64,000 bases of DNA from Zasmidium citrigriseum (taxonomy: Eukaryota > Ascomycota > Dothideomycetes > Mycosphaerellales > Mycosphaerellaceae). Position 1 is the first letter of the stretch. Each line of letters begins with the position of its first letter. Shown in pieces: positions 10,878 through 21,746 of the stretch. The position numbers and the translations under genes were made by a program. The notes below the pieces were generated by a model, which was not told the origin of the DNA, made no database searches, and saw only the letters and a list, made by a program, of their open reading frames with translations. The stretch covers positions 68,376 through 132,375 of the forward strand of contig NHNW01000009.1 in the NCBI GenBank assembly GCA_002786025.1, in the 5' to 3' direction.

Positions 10878-12043
10878 CTTGATGATATAAGATTGGGTAC
10901 TTGATGCAGGTACTTGTGAGGATGCGAGGAGCTCTCGAACTGTCGGGCGTTTGCCGAGGCGGTTGGTTCCGGGAGTGAGGTGTGAGGGAGATCCTTGATG
11001 TGGAGATGGATCTTGAATTGTGCGAGAGTGGGGCTCAGGTGATTGAATGGCAGTGTTGTTGATGTTTCGAGGAAAGATCAGGGGACGTTGTCGTCGAAAG
11101 TTAAAATTGTTGATTGGCCACAGGACAGTCGCCGCTAAGTCCTGTCGAGAAATCGAGTCCGCATATCATTGGGCAGACATTGGAAGGAGCTAACGGAAGT
11201 CTTTTGCCGGGCGCCGAAGTGAATGGCTGCATTTTCCGGGCTTCCAGGTTTCCCACCATCAACACCAACAAGAACGCTTTCATCTCCCGACAAACATTTT
11301 CATCGAAATCCTCGCTTCCTTAAGTCCGAGGCTCTGAAGTCCTGCGCTCCTGCAAGATGACGCTCTTCAAGGACATTCTCCATCGATACACTGATTGAGG
11401 CAGTGGCCAGACAGCCGACGGCCTGTATTTCCGTGCGAGGCCGCCAGGGAATCTTCCCTCTAGTGGCAGTACAAAATTCAGATGACTTCAATGTCCCACC
11501 TGTGCCAGACCTGAGAATGAGAGAGATTCCGCGATGTTATCAAATGGGCCTTTCGGATCACAGTGTTGTGCCGTCCGGCAAATCTTGCATCGTCGTCCTT
11601 CATCAACGCCCATTTCGACTTCCACCGAACTCATTCACACGGGAACCACAATCAAGCTTCTCGCACGAAGAGCTTAGCAGGCTTGGTTCGTACTCCACGC
11701 CTCTTGATCTGCATGGCGATAACGTGACGATGCCTATCAGGCCTCATACCAAACCGGATTTGGAAGGTGTTCTTGTGTTCACCGCGCCAATGACGACGAT
11801 TTTTCCGGATTTCGACGAACGACCGTCGTGGTACCTGGACCACTATCTTGTCTTGTGCAACGCCCCGCAGTGGGTGGTTGGGTGGTTGCAGTAGCATCTG
11901 GGACCTGTGAGTTTAAGAGTGCTTGGTTCCTCATTTCTCCCTTCTACTTTCATTCTTCCGTGTGGCAAGAGCAGGAGGGTACAGATCTCGACGAGACTTG
12001 GGGATGCGCATCTTGTGAGCGAGCATTTGACGATCCCGGCAAG
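10878..12043. other. Intergenic region
   Basis: This 1.17-kb stretch holds the Dabb gene promoter and the peptidase promoter. The frame at 11403-11894 (163 codons) has no motif and I do not call it. Confidence 0.4.
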
Positions 12044-14318
12044 ATGCTTTGGAAGACAGTGTTGGCAGCTGTCGCCTTCGCGGGCACTGCCGCATCTCTG
12101 GCGGTTCCAGAAACCCACGTCGTTCATGAAGAGCGAGAACTCACTTCACGCCGATGGATTAAACGAGATAGGGTAAAGCCTCACAAAACACTACCGGTCC
12201 GCATCGGCCTCGCGCAGAGCAACCTCGACAACGCTCACGACTACCTGATGGATGTATCCCATCCTTCTTCACCGAACTTTGGAAAACATTGGACTCCGGA
12301 AGAAGTCATCGAGGCTTTCAAGCCCAGCGACGAGGCCGTCGACACAGTTCGCCAATGGCTCATCAATGCCGGTATCTCAGCTAAGAAGATCACGCACAGC
12401 GATAACAAAGCTTGGCTTGCCTTTGAGGCATCCACGCAGCAGATGGAATCTCTCCTCCATACCGAGTACCACGAGTATGAAGACCTCAAGACCGGTGGTG
12501 TCATGCCTGCTTGCGAGAGATATCACGTCCCGAAGCATGTTCAGCAACACATCGACTACATTACTCCAGGCATCAAGTTGATGGCACCGCTGGGCAATAA
12601 AGTCACTGAGGAAGGCTGGAAGAATCTGGAGAAGCGATGGGGTCCGCCTCATGTAAGTTGAGAATTGCACCATCTCTCGTACTGAGCTGATAAGAAATAG
12701 TACCCAGGCAGCGGCTGGCCTCACAAAGGAGGACCATCCTGGGGAAATCCACCCTGGAAATCATGGCAGCCTCACTGGCCAAACCACGCTCCCGAAAACA
12801 AGCACAACTTGAGCATCTGCGACATCGAGATTACTCCTGCGTGTGTTGCAGCTTTGTACAAGATCCCACCTGCTTCTCGTCATGTTGTTGAGGGCAACTC
12901 CATGGGCATCTTCGAAGCCGAGCTGCAGTTCTGGGATCAGTTGGACTTAGACAAGTTCTTCACCAACTTCACCAATATTCCGAACGGCACCCATCCGATC
13001 GATCACAATATCGATGGAGGTGTGGCGATGACGACGAATGTGTCTGAGGCTGGAGGGGAAGCGATGCTGGATCTGGAGCTGGCTTATCCTATTGTCTACC
13101 CTCAGAGTATTACGGTTTGGAATGTGGACGATTTGCATTATCAGACCTGGGCTAACGATACATGCACGTATGACCACTCGACTACGGTGATTCCAGTACT
13201 GACCTTCAGCGACTAGACACCTGGGGCTTCAACACCCTCCTCGACGCAATCGACGGCTCCTACTGCAGCTACTCCGCCTACGGCGAAACCGGCAACCTCC
13301 CCAACTGGGACCCAACATACCCAGACCCCGCCCCCGACGGCTACAAAGGCCAACTCCAATGCGGCGTTTTCAAGCCGACCAACGTCTTCTCCCTGTCATA
13401 CGGAGGCCAAGAAGCTGACGTGCCCATCGCCTACCAGAAACGCCAATGCAACGAATATCTCAAACTCGGCCTCCAAGGCATCTCCTTCCTCTTCGCCAGC
13501 GGCGATTCAGGGATAGGAAACTACCCGACAGCCCTGGGCGGCGACGATGGGCCTTCAGGTTGTCTGGGTCCTAAGGATGATATTTTTAATCCCACCTGGC
13601 CGAACACCTGTCCTTACGTAACCAACGTCGGCGCAACGAAAGTCTACCCAGGCCACAGCGTCTTCGACCCAATCCCCGAATCCGCCGTCTACGATCCCGC
13701 CGGTCACCCCTATCACGTCAACTACAGCAGCGGTGGAGGCTTCAGCAACGTCTTCGGCGCCCCTTCGTACCAGAAATCCGCTATAGCCTCCTACTTCGCC
13801 AACCACAACCCCGGCCTCCCTTACTACTCCGGTCTCGCGAAGGTATCACCCGACCTCTACGCCCTCCCCAACGTCACAGCCCTCGCAGGCTCCTCAGGGG
13901 GTATCTACAACCGCATCGGCCGCGGCGTGCCAGACGTCGCCGCGAACGGTGATAACATTGCAACGTACAACGCTGGCAAGTTTGGTCTTAGTGGCGGTAC
14001 GAGTGCTAGTACGCCGATTTTCGCGGCGATTGTGAATCGGCTTAATGAGGAGCGGTTGAGGGTGGGCAAGAAGACGGTGGGGTTTTTGAATCCGGTTTTG
14101 TATAGTCACCCGGAGGTTCTGAATGATATTGTTAATGGGACGAATAAGGCTTGTCAGGGGGAGGGGTTTGAGGCTGTGCCTGGGTGGGATCCGGTGAGTT
14201 ATGAGGTTCTTGTTAGGAGAAGATGTGAATGTTGTTGCTAATATGTTCGATGCAGGTCACGGGTCTGGGAACGCCGAATTATCCGAAGATGTTGGAGTTG
14301 TTTATGAGTTTGCCTTGA
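12044..14318 (+). CDS. Sedolisin-type tripeptidyl peptidase (S53)
   Basis: Secreted acid serine peptidase. Exons: 12044-12652, 12701-13163, 13217-14193 and 14256-14318, about 703 residues. A signal peptide (LAAVAFAGTAASLA) is followed by a pro-domain with DYLMDVSHPSSPNFGKHWT. The S53 residues are present: E323 and D327 in EAMLD, the oxyanion Asp in ASGDSG (about 454) and Ser about 620 in GGTSAS. The calcium-site region DIVNGTN..GWDP and the GLGTP end are intact. A Trp/Pro/Gly-rich insert lies at about 204-240. Introns 1 and 3 are ordinary GT-AG. Exons 2 and 3 are in different frames. A GC-AG intron at 13164-13216 (GCACGT, TACTGAC branch, ACTAG) restores frame, but a frameshift cannot be excluded. 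In the family these enzymes remove tripeptides from N-termini at acid pH. Confidence 0.85.
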
Positions 14319-14460
14319 TCCGCAAGGAGATGTCTGCGGTCCGACTTGAGAGAACACAGTGAACCATGAAATAGCTCGCCGCAGATTTATGCGGAGTTCC
14401 ATACGTCGACAGATTGAGATAGCATTCGACGAACAGCTATCGGGCAATCAATTATGCCCC
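14319..14460. other. Short gap downstream of the peptidase gene
   Basis: This is 3' flank between the peptidase stop and the possible small gene on the minus strand. Nothing else is seen. Confidence 0.3.
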
Positions 14461-14685
14461 TCAATTTCCAGCGTCTGTCAGTTGATGTTGCTTGATTCGA
14501 GGGACCTCGTTGTTGCTGGCCGGTATCTCCTTCCTGTTCCGTTCTCGGCCTCCCGGACCGACGCTTGCCGCAGCAAAATCTCTGGCTCGGTCTCCAACAC
14601 CGACGACCTCTTCCACGTCAAACTCATAAACGAATGTCTCCTCATCTCCTTGAACCACGCGAGCTGCTTTTTCTCGACTTTTCAT
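14461..14685 (-). CDS. Possible small protein, last exon
   Basis: A 74-codon frame begins MKSREKAARVVQGDEETFV and continues with an EFDVEEVVGVGDRARDFAA stretch. The composition and codon choice look like real protein, unlike the longer overlapping frame at 14642-15265. The same frame continues upstream as QITPGDAHQRL to a good splice acceptor (CCTGTCAG, ending at 14724), so this may be the terminal exon of a multi-exon gene. I could not find a convincing first exon; a GT about 90 bp further upstream would be in phase but is weak. There is no recognisable domain. A non-coding chance frame remains possible. Confidence 0.35.
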   Translation of the reverse strand: MKSREKAARVVQGDEETFVYEFDVEEVVGVGDRARDFAAASVGPGGRERNRKEIPASNNEVPRIKQHQLTDAGN

Positions 14686-14724
14686 GAGTCTTTGGTGAGC
14701 GTCTCCGGGCGTAATCTGATGCTG

Positions 14725-15265
14725 ACAGGAAGAGGAAGGTACAAGAGATGCTGATCGCTGATTGGAAAGGCGCTAGTGGAAGACCGCAGGAGGGCGACGG
14801 AGGGCGACGAACGGGGTGTCTCGCCCCTCGCGTGTGCGACAACATCGACGGCCGGAACCACAACACGGACTTCTTGAAAGGGGTTTTCTGGAGGTGAGCA
14901 CGGATGACTGATCCCGGCTCTGCTCGAGATCGCTGTCGGTTGCGCCCCGCTCCTCGTGCCTTATCCGCTGCTTGCAATAGGGCGTGGCGAACAGAACAAC
15001 AAGAAGGGAGCGCCATGCTTACGGAGCTTCGCATCTCGAGCAATGCCTGGATCATTCTGGTACTCTTCCTGGAGCAAAGGTAAGTGGAAAAAAGACTCAG
15101 CATCACCCGCCGGTACAGTACGTCTCTGGTCGCAGTCTGGAGAGACCAAAAGCCGGCTCTCAGCATTGGAGACATTTGAGAAAAAGCGTTCGTGGGACGG
15201 AATACTGGGAAAGCTGGGTACTGGTTTTGATTCTGGCTTTTATGGAGTCTGACAGACCCTCTCAA
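14725..15265. other. Intergenic region
   Basis: This stretch may hold the 5' part of the small gene and the 3' flank of the permease gene. A 207-codon frame crossing it has no motif and arginine/serine-rich composition, so it is not called. Confidence 0.35.
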
Positions 15266-16865
15266 TCAACCTGCGGCCACCGAGTTGGAATTGTCCGCAC
15301 ACGACCAGGCTGACGAACCACCATCTGCCTTGTACGAATCCATAATGCCAACGACAGAGCCATATGTACCACCGATCATCAGGAACGTACCGGAGACGAT
15401 CACGAACACCGACCAGCCGACCATCAGATACCACCGGAGGGTCCTCTCATTCTTCCAGTTGTCGTACAGCCACATGAAGCCCATTGGCTGGAAGGACATC
15501 AAAGTACCCAGCAAAGCACCGATCAAAGATACAAGGCCTCCGAAGACTGGAATCGCACTGGCGATGATGTATGCGATCAAGCCAATACCGGCTGTGCAAC
15601 CTAACCATCCGCCCCAATGGATTACACTGTTCGCTGCCAGGTGCTTGGATCCACGGAACAGGCGGATGAAGACATACTTGGCTGGAACCTGGGCTCAATA
15701 ATCAGCGGCTGCTTCTTGAAGCTGCTCCAACGGGAACACTTACGTGAATAACCAACGTCTCCGTCACGAGGAGCCCAGGCAGCGCCAGACCATAGCAGAC
15801 CTTCTTCATCAAGACACCGGCCGATCCGAGGGCTGGAGATGCGACATACGAGCCGCAGTATATGTACACAACAGTTCCGATGGCGATGTATACCACTGTG
15901 ACCACGGCCTGGCAGCACATCAAAGATCGTGTGTAAAGACGGGGGTCTCGCATCTCCGATACGATCGAGAAGAAGGCGGGAGTTCCGGCGTATGCGAAGA
16001 CGAGCGAGGAAAGTGCTGCGAATGCTTCTGTGATCGAAGGTTGTCTAACAACCTCCCAGTCCGAACTCCAAGAACCCTCTTGTGGGGCAGAGGCTGGTCG
16101 ATCTTGGACGCCGACGGCCACAGTGAGGACGAAGACTAAATTTTACATCGTCAGCACTTGGTTCGATGAGACCAGAGAAGTAGCTACTCACTCGCTGACA
16201 GGATACAAGTCACACCGACCCAGGCAAGCCACGTTATGCGTCCGAGTGTTTGAATGCTTCCTAGGCCAATACCTGCTATCGCTGCAACAGCAACGAAAAC
16301 CGCGGTGCAAGCGCCATGGGTCGAGACACTGTTGAGACCGATTGAGATCCCCAACATGGCTGAGCCAGCAACAAAGATCCAGTATAGGACGAATGCGGCT
16401 CCCAGAATCTCTCGACCAGGACGGCCGAAGATGAGCTGTCCGGCATCATCGATTCCATATACGCTTCGGTGTCGCAATTTGAAGACGCCAACGATGTAGT
16501 CGGACCACGTGGTGATGATCGCTATGATGATCAAGCAGATGATTCCTGGTGCCAGACCAAGGGTGTGGAAGACCGTTGGAATCGAGAGTACTCCCAGTCC
16601 AATTTGCGTCTTCATCATGAGGGCCACGGTGCCGAGCCAGCCGACCTACAAAACACGCATGTCAATGCTGGTCCATCTTGGGGCTCCGGGACAGGACGCC
16701 TACATTGCGATAGTTTGGTCCATCGTCAGTGATGGCACCAAACACAGCATCATGTTCCGCCTCCTTGTCAACCTCGTCAACGATGCCTGGATACGAAGGA
16801 TACTGGGCCAGCTCCTCGTCCTGCGGTGGGTATCCTTCCTTTCCCATCTTCTCGTTTGTATTCAT
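15266..16865 (-). CDS. Amino-acid permease (AAAP/Mtr-like)
   Basis: Four exons: 16704-16865, 16192-16645, 15744-16135 and 15266-15688. The three introns of 55-58 bp all have GT-AG ends and keep frame, giving about 476 residues. The cytosolic N-terminus ends FGAITDDGPNYRNVGWLG, followed by VALMMKTQIGLGVLSIPTVF, the hallmark first membrane segment of the fungal amino acid/auxin permease family that includes Neurospora Mtr. About 11 hydrophobic segments follow, ending with VFVIVSGTFLMIGGTYGSVVGI. These proteins carry neutral or aromatic amino acids by proton symport across the plasma membrane; the substrate here is not known. An upstream ATG at 16934 would add a leader without support, so I chose 16865 (MNTNEKMGKEG). 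Confidence 0.88.
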
Positions 16866-17710
16866 TGTTCGATCAACGAAGAGCAGCAGAATTGTTATTG
16901 CATGAGGGTCTTTGACTTTTGAAAATTGGCTCACTAGGGAATTCGCACCGACTTTGTATGCGAAACTGCCATGCCATATCCACGTGCATGAGAGGCCCGT
17001 CCTATCGAGCCGGCGCTCCGACAGAGGCAGGCTTCACCGCGCACGGACCTCAGATAGGCCGTCCTATCTCACTAGGGACAGCCTGTCCAGCATCGGGAAG
17101 GCTTTCCGGTATGCGCTTCCCCTCACAAATTGGATAACAGAAATGCCGTCTGACGTCGTCCGACAGGTTCGCATTCTGCGGAGCGGACTATTCGACCTTT
17201 AGCGGTCTAGTCAATGCGACGGTTCATACTTTGGACTGGGAAACCCCATGGGCGACCATTCCGCATCGGAGTCGCTGCCGTGTTTCACGAGAACATGCCG
17301 GGGAAGTGTTCGCCACCAGTTCGAGACTGGCTTCTATGATGAGCTTAGCGCGGCTGTCTGAAGATAGGAGTTCTCGGACTTCTTAGGTCTTTGAGACAAC
17401 TGGCAGAGCATGCGAGGCTGAGTGTCACCGTCGTGACTTGGCATACTACACACAACGTCGCTATCGGCAACAGACGGATACACTTACCGAACGCTGACTT
17501 CCTTACAGATTGATGATGTTTGAACAGCCGTCACGCTCATGAAGACTTCAATACCCCACGGAATGCCGTCACGCATATTCAGGAACAGTGTCACACTATC
17601 ACTAGCCGTGGATCATGACATGCAAGTCTTACGAGACGCCAACACCAAGTGGAGCACAACGTTCAAAGTGAAAGACAACGGTGTGTGTCTGAATGATATG
17701 TCATATCGCA
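16866..17710. other. Intergenic region
   Basis: This is the upstream region of the permease gene and the 3' flank of the racemase-family gene. I see no supported gene or RNA. Confidence 0.4.
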
Positions 17711-18757
17711 TTAAATATGTCCAGGCATGTGCCAATGATCTCCCACTCGAAACCCCAGCGGAAATGGATCCGTGGGATCAAGCATCGCTTGCCGGAAACC
17801 TGTGAGCCACGCTCGTCCTTTGACCGTGGGCATCACAGCCTCATACTTCCCGACCTTCGTCGTCCCCCGGATATGACACACGAACTCGGTCCCAATGATG
17901 CTGCGGTGGCGGAATATATCCCCTTCCTTTAACTGCCCCTTCGCATGCAAGACTGCCAATCGAGCACAGGACCCAGTCCCGCACGGACTTCGATCGAAAC
18001 GACCGGGTGAGACGATGACGGTGTTTACCGCGGCTTTGCTGCCGTCGGGGAGTTCCTCGAGAGGCTCTGTGAATTCAAGGATGGTCACTTCTCTTATGCT
18101 CGAGTTCTCTGGATGAACAGGCACAAAGGCCTCTCGCACGGCGGCTTTGATCTTCTCCCCAACTCGAACGAGCTCTGGTCCATGGGCATTATCGATCTTG
18201 AGTCCGACAGACGCCGCATCGACCAAGACGTAATGCATACCGCCCCACGCGATATCAACGGATACCGTTCCGACTCCAGGCACATCCACTTTGTGATCCA
18301 ACACATAAGCAAACGACGGAACATTATCAAACGCAACGTTCTTGCACTTTCCCTCTTCACACTCCGCATTCACAGTAATCAAGCCAGCCGCCGTATCGAG
18401 CTTCAACGTCGTAACCGGCTCCTTCATCGGCAACATCCCCGTCTCCAGAAGCACCGTCGTCGTGGCAATGGTATTCGCCCCTGACATCGGCGGGTACTCA
18501 TCGCTCTCCATGGTTAGGAATCCGGCGTCTGCTAAGGGGTTGCATGGATGGAGAATCATGTTCATGCATTGTGACGAACGGCCTCGTGGTTCTTGCATCA
18601 GGAGTTGTCGGATGTCGTCGGCGTTGTCGCGGAAGTGCACGAGTTTGTCGTACATTGTTTTGCAGGCTTTTGGTTCGGTGAAGCCGCCTACGACGACGTC
18701 GCAGACTTCGCCTTCGGCGTGGACGCCTACTATTTGGAGGGTTCGGAGGGAGCGCAT
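17711..18757 (-). CDS. Proline racemase / hydroxyproline epimerase-dehydratase family enzyme
   Basis: Single exon with start at 18757 (MRSLRTLQIVGVHAEGE), giving 348 residues, the usual family length. The frame extends another 114 codons upstream, but that part is low-complexity and hydrophilic, so it is left out. Family landmarks: HAEGEVCDVVVGG near the start, GRSSQCMNMILHPCNP, PPMSGANT at about 90-96, WGGMHYVLVDA and DRSPCGTGSCARLA. The second catalytic Cys (C259) is present. The first catalytic position, Cys in proline racemase and Thr in trans-3-hydroxyproline dehydratase, is Ser92 here. Ser/Cys members exist and vary in activity, so substrate and reaction (epimerisation or dehydration of a hydroxyproline) cannot be told from sequence. 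It is divergent from the SDR gene. Confidence 0.9.
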   Translation of the reverse strand: MRSLRTLQIVGVHAEGEVCDVVVGGFTEPKACKTMYDKLVHFRDNADDIRQLLMQEPRGRSSQCMNMILHPCNPLADAGFLTMESDEYPPMSGANTIATTTVLLETGMLPMKEPVTTLKLDTAAGLITVNAECEEGKCKNVAFDNVPSFAYVLDHKVDVPGVGTVSVDIAWGGMHYVLVDAASVGLKIDNAHGPELVRVGEKIKAAVREAFVPVHPENSSIREVTILEFTEPLEELPDGSKAAVNTVIVSPGRFDRSPCGTGSCARLAVLHAKGQLKEGDIFRHRSIIGTEFVCHIRGTTKVGKYEAVMPTVKGRAWLTGFRQAMLDPTDPFPLGFRVGDHWHMPGHI

Positions 18758-19269
18758 TTTCCAGGAAGTTCTTTGTTGGTTTGGTTTGTGATGCTTTGGT
18801 GACGATGACTTCTGGATTCGATTATCTGGCTGGCTATCATCTGCTCTTTGAATAAAGCTCGCATTGCCCTCAGTCGTATTGGGTCGGTCCATGGCCCGAA
18901 TGGGAAGTGGATTCTGCTGCAACATCGGGAAGCTAGCCGGTGGTACAGATGTACCCCTATCGAGATCGGATCCTGCAGCCGACGAAGGCCGCCTATCGCC
19001 GACTTGCGAGCGGTCCTCGTCTGCCACCGGGCAGCACTTTTTTTCCTGATTGATTGATTGACTCTTGTCATCTTCACCAGGAGCGAGACGAACCTTCAAT
19101 CAACACGCTCGGCCTCGAATCCGTGTTCAGAACACGGATGCAAGAGCCATCACGACCATGAGCTCCGTCAGTCCTGCCATTGAAGAAGTCCGTGGAGATC
19201 ACGTGTAAGTTGACAGCATATTTCACTCTCATCTGATCAGTCTTCCTGTGCAAAAATACGAATTTCACC
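18758..19269. promoter_or_regulatory. Divergent promoter region, racemase-family gene and SDR gene
   Basis: These 512 bp separate two divergent starts and include the unused N-terminal extension of the racemase frame. No defined site is seen. Confidence 0.4.
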
Positions 19270-20040
19270 ATGTCATTCCCTACACTCAAAGGCAAGAATG
19301 CAATCGTAACAGGCGCCTCCCGCGGCATCGGCAAAGGCATAGCCCTCGAGCTCGCACGCCGAGGAGCAAACGTCCTCATCACATACGCCAGCTCAAAAGG
19401 ACCAGCAGAAGAAGTCGCCCAAGAAATCCGCAGTCTAGGAGTAGACTGCCTCCTAGCAGAAGCAAAAGGCACAGATCACTCAGCTCCAGCAGCAGTCATC
19501 AAAGCCGCAACAGCAAAATGGAAAACCATCGACATCATCGTCAACAACGCAGCCCAAGGCGGCGAACTCACACTCCTCGAGACCACCCCTGAAGACTTCG
19601 ACACCCAAGTCGATGTCAACCTCCGCTTCCCCCTCTTCCTCATCAAAGAAGCAATCCCCTTCTTCGGCCCCGCCCCACGAATCGTCAATATGTCCAGCAG
19701 TTACGCTCGCTCCGGCCACGCGGGATGTCTGGTCTACACAGCCTGCAAAGGCGGGATCGAAAGTGCCACTCGCTCACTCTCCAGAGAACTCGGGCAGAAA
19801 TACAATGCAACGGTCAACTGCGTCAGTCCTGGACCCATCAATACGGATCTTTGGAAGAAGGCTATTTCGGATCCGAAGGCCAAGGAGGCGTGGGAGGGAC
19901 CCATTCGGGATACGCCTGCGGCGGCGAGGGTTGGTGAGGTTGATGATGTTGCGATGATTGTGGCTTTTCTTTGTGAGGAGGAGAGTCGGTGGGTGACGGG
20001 GAGTGTGGTTAGTGCGAGTGGGGGGATGCAGTTTGTGTGA
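19270..20040 (+). CDS. Short-chain dehydrogenase/reductase
   Basis: Single exon, 256 residues, classical SDR length. The nucleotide-binding loop TGASRGIG is near residue 15-22, NNAA replaces the usual NNAG at about 92, a Ser in the NMSSSYA strand precedes the catalytic pair, and Y-x3-K is present as YTACK. The C-terminal SPGPINTDLW and GSVVSASGG segments are also typical. It resembles 3-oxoacyl-reductase-like fungal SDRs that use NADP(H), judged from the R after TGAS. Substrate unknown. There is no targeting signal. Its stop lies only 47 bp from the stop of the convergent carboxypeptidase gene, so the transcripts probably overlap at their 3' ends. Confidence 0.93.
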   Translation: MSFPTLKGKNAIVTGASRGIGKGIALELARRGANVLITYASSKGPAEEVAQEIRSLGVDCLLAEAKGTDHSAPAAVIKAATAKWKTIDIIVNNAAQGGELTLLETTPEDFDTQVDVNLRFPLFLIKEAIPFFGPAPRIVNMSSSYARSGHAGCLVYTACKGGIESATRSLSRELGQKYNATVNCVSPGPINTDLWKKAISDPKAKEAWEGPIRDTPAAARVGEVDDVAMIVAFLCEEESRWVTGSVVSASGGMQFV

Positions 20041-20087
20041 GGGAAGAAGAGGGTGCTCATATCTCCTCAGTGAAATTTTTGAAACAT

Positions 20088-21746
20088 TCAAGTGAAGCCT
20101 CCTCGTTGTCCAAGGCTCTGAATCCTTCCCAGCAAGAGCTCCATAACTCTGAACGCAGCTCCGGGTGCATACTGAGCAATCTCATGTCCAGCCAGATCCA
20201 CCTGATAGAACGTCAGCCCCCTCTCCGTAACCCAATGTCCAAGCACGCCCGATCCGGCCATCGAACCTTGATTATACTGAGGCAGTGAAGGCACGAAGAG
20301 CTCCTTGGTAGGGTACTTCTTGAAGCCCTGAAATCCATTCCAAGTCGTATTCTGAAGCACGAACAGGGTCCCGTTGGTAGGAAAGGTGAAGTCGAGACCA
20401 CCTGTACCGATGATCACGTTCTTAGTGTGCTCGATGACCTTTTGTAAGACTGGTGTTTGTGCTGGTGCGATGCTGGTATCTTGAGAAAGTGGATCTTGAT
20501 TCGGGCCTTGGAATACACTGCCGGACGCGCAAACAGCCCAGTCGGTATCTAAAGGTGCGTGGATTGCTTTTTTGACGTCGGTGCGGTTGAAGTATATCGT
20601 TTGAGGCGCAGGGTTGTATCCGCTATGCAATGTCAATGTACATTCGATTAATTATCGAACTTGTGTTTTGACTTACCCTCCGATAGGTCCAACGACTGAC
20701 CAGAGCAATGGACAGTAATCAGTGATATGGTAGGTATTGAAGCACGGATTCACTTTTTCCAGTGCCGTCAACGCTGGCGTCAAGGCGTCGCATTTGCCGT
20801 CATTCCCGCTCGCAGTATTGTTCGGAGGTGGGAAGTGCATTTGCGGAGGCGGAAACCTCAAGTACGTATCGATGTAGTCAGCGTAGCCACAAGATTGATG
20901 CTGTGTAGCGAGCTTTTGTTGAACGGCACTGTTCAGCCCCAGCACATTCGACCAATACGAAACGAAAGGCTGAACAGCCATATCGATCTGAAGTGTTTCG
21001 TCGCCAATGATCGGGTCATTGATCGTAATGCCTTTGAGCGGCATATCTAAACTGTTGACATTGATGAACTCGTTGGCGATGTACGGGATGTAAAAGCCAG
21101 CGTAGCTCTCGCCATTGAGATATACATCCCAGCCCTTGAGATCGAAGGTCTTCACGAATTGCTCGTAGAAGCCCACGAATTGCTTTGCTAGCTCTTCTTC
21201 ATTGGAGATGTTCGATTTCCCTTGCGTGAAGCCGGCTCCGACGGGCTGTTCGATCCAGAGCATGTTGGTGAGGTTTCGCCAATCGTAAGAGTTTCTGACT
21301 GGACTGTAGGTGCCCGGCATCCAAGTGAAAGGTCCATTTTCGGACAGAAAACCACCTAGGGAACTGCATCCTGGACCGCCTTGGAACCAAGTTGCCACCT
21401 CCTCGGGTGGATTGGCTTGGATAGATGGGAAGAACCAGAAGAACAATTTGCGTGTCTCTTTGAGGTTGGAGGATATTGGTAGTAGTCCGGCATATGACTC
21501 GCCAAGATCGAAGTCGACGTCTGGGATAGATTTGCCATCCACTGCAAAGCGTTTCGTCTTGTTGGTGAGGAATCGATTTTGCTGTGACTGGTCTTGAGAA
21601 GGAGCGTGATCCACTGGCTGTTGCACGTTCCTTGCTCGGAGCTCCGATTGAATGTTCTCTGCTCTTTTGTAAATGCTTCCTGGGTCTCGCGCTGCTACCA
21701 GAGTCGTAGCCAAACTGCAGGCCGCGATGAAAGACAGATGCATCAT
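20088..21746 (-). CDS. Serine carboxypeptidase (S10)
   Basis: Two exons: 20677-21746 and 20088-20622, with a 54-bp intron (GTAAGT, GCATAG). The total is 534 residues. A signal peptide is evident (LSFIAACSLATTLVAA). The catalytic triad is visible: Ser214 in GESYAG, Asp in GTGGLDFTFPTNGT and His in DLAGHEIAQYAP. The substrate-binding WFQGGPGCSSLGG and ENGPFTW segments are intact. Many N-x-S/T sites suggest glycosylation. These enzymes remove C-terminal residues at acid pH, in the vacuole or outside the cell. The absence of a visible retention signal makes secretion likely. It is one of three acid exo-peptidase genes in the window, with the S53 enzyme at 12.0 kb and the S10 enzyme at 46.9 kb. 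Confidence 0.94.

Noticed and set aside
11403..11894. 163-codon frame upstream of the tripeptidyl peptidase
   Set aside because: No motif, no acceptable context, and it lies in the promoter region of the peptidase.
13168..13216. GT-AG intron with GTATGA donor in the peptidase
   Set aside because: The ends look good but the phase is wrong and downstream codons would hit stops.
14642..15265. 207-codon minus-strand frame
   Set aside because: Arg/Ser-rich composition without motif. It overlaps the better-looking small frame at 14461-14685 in another frame.
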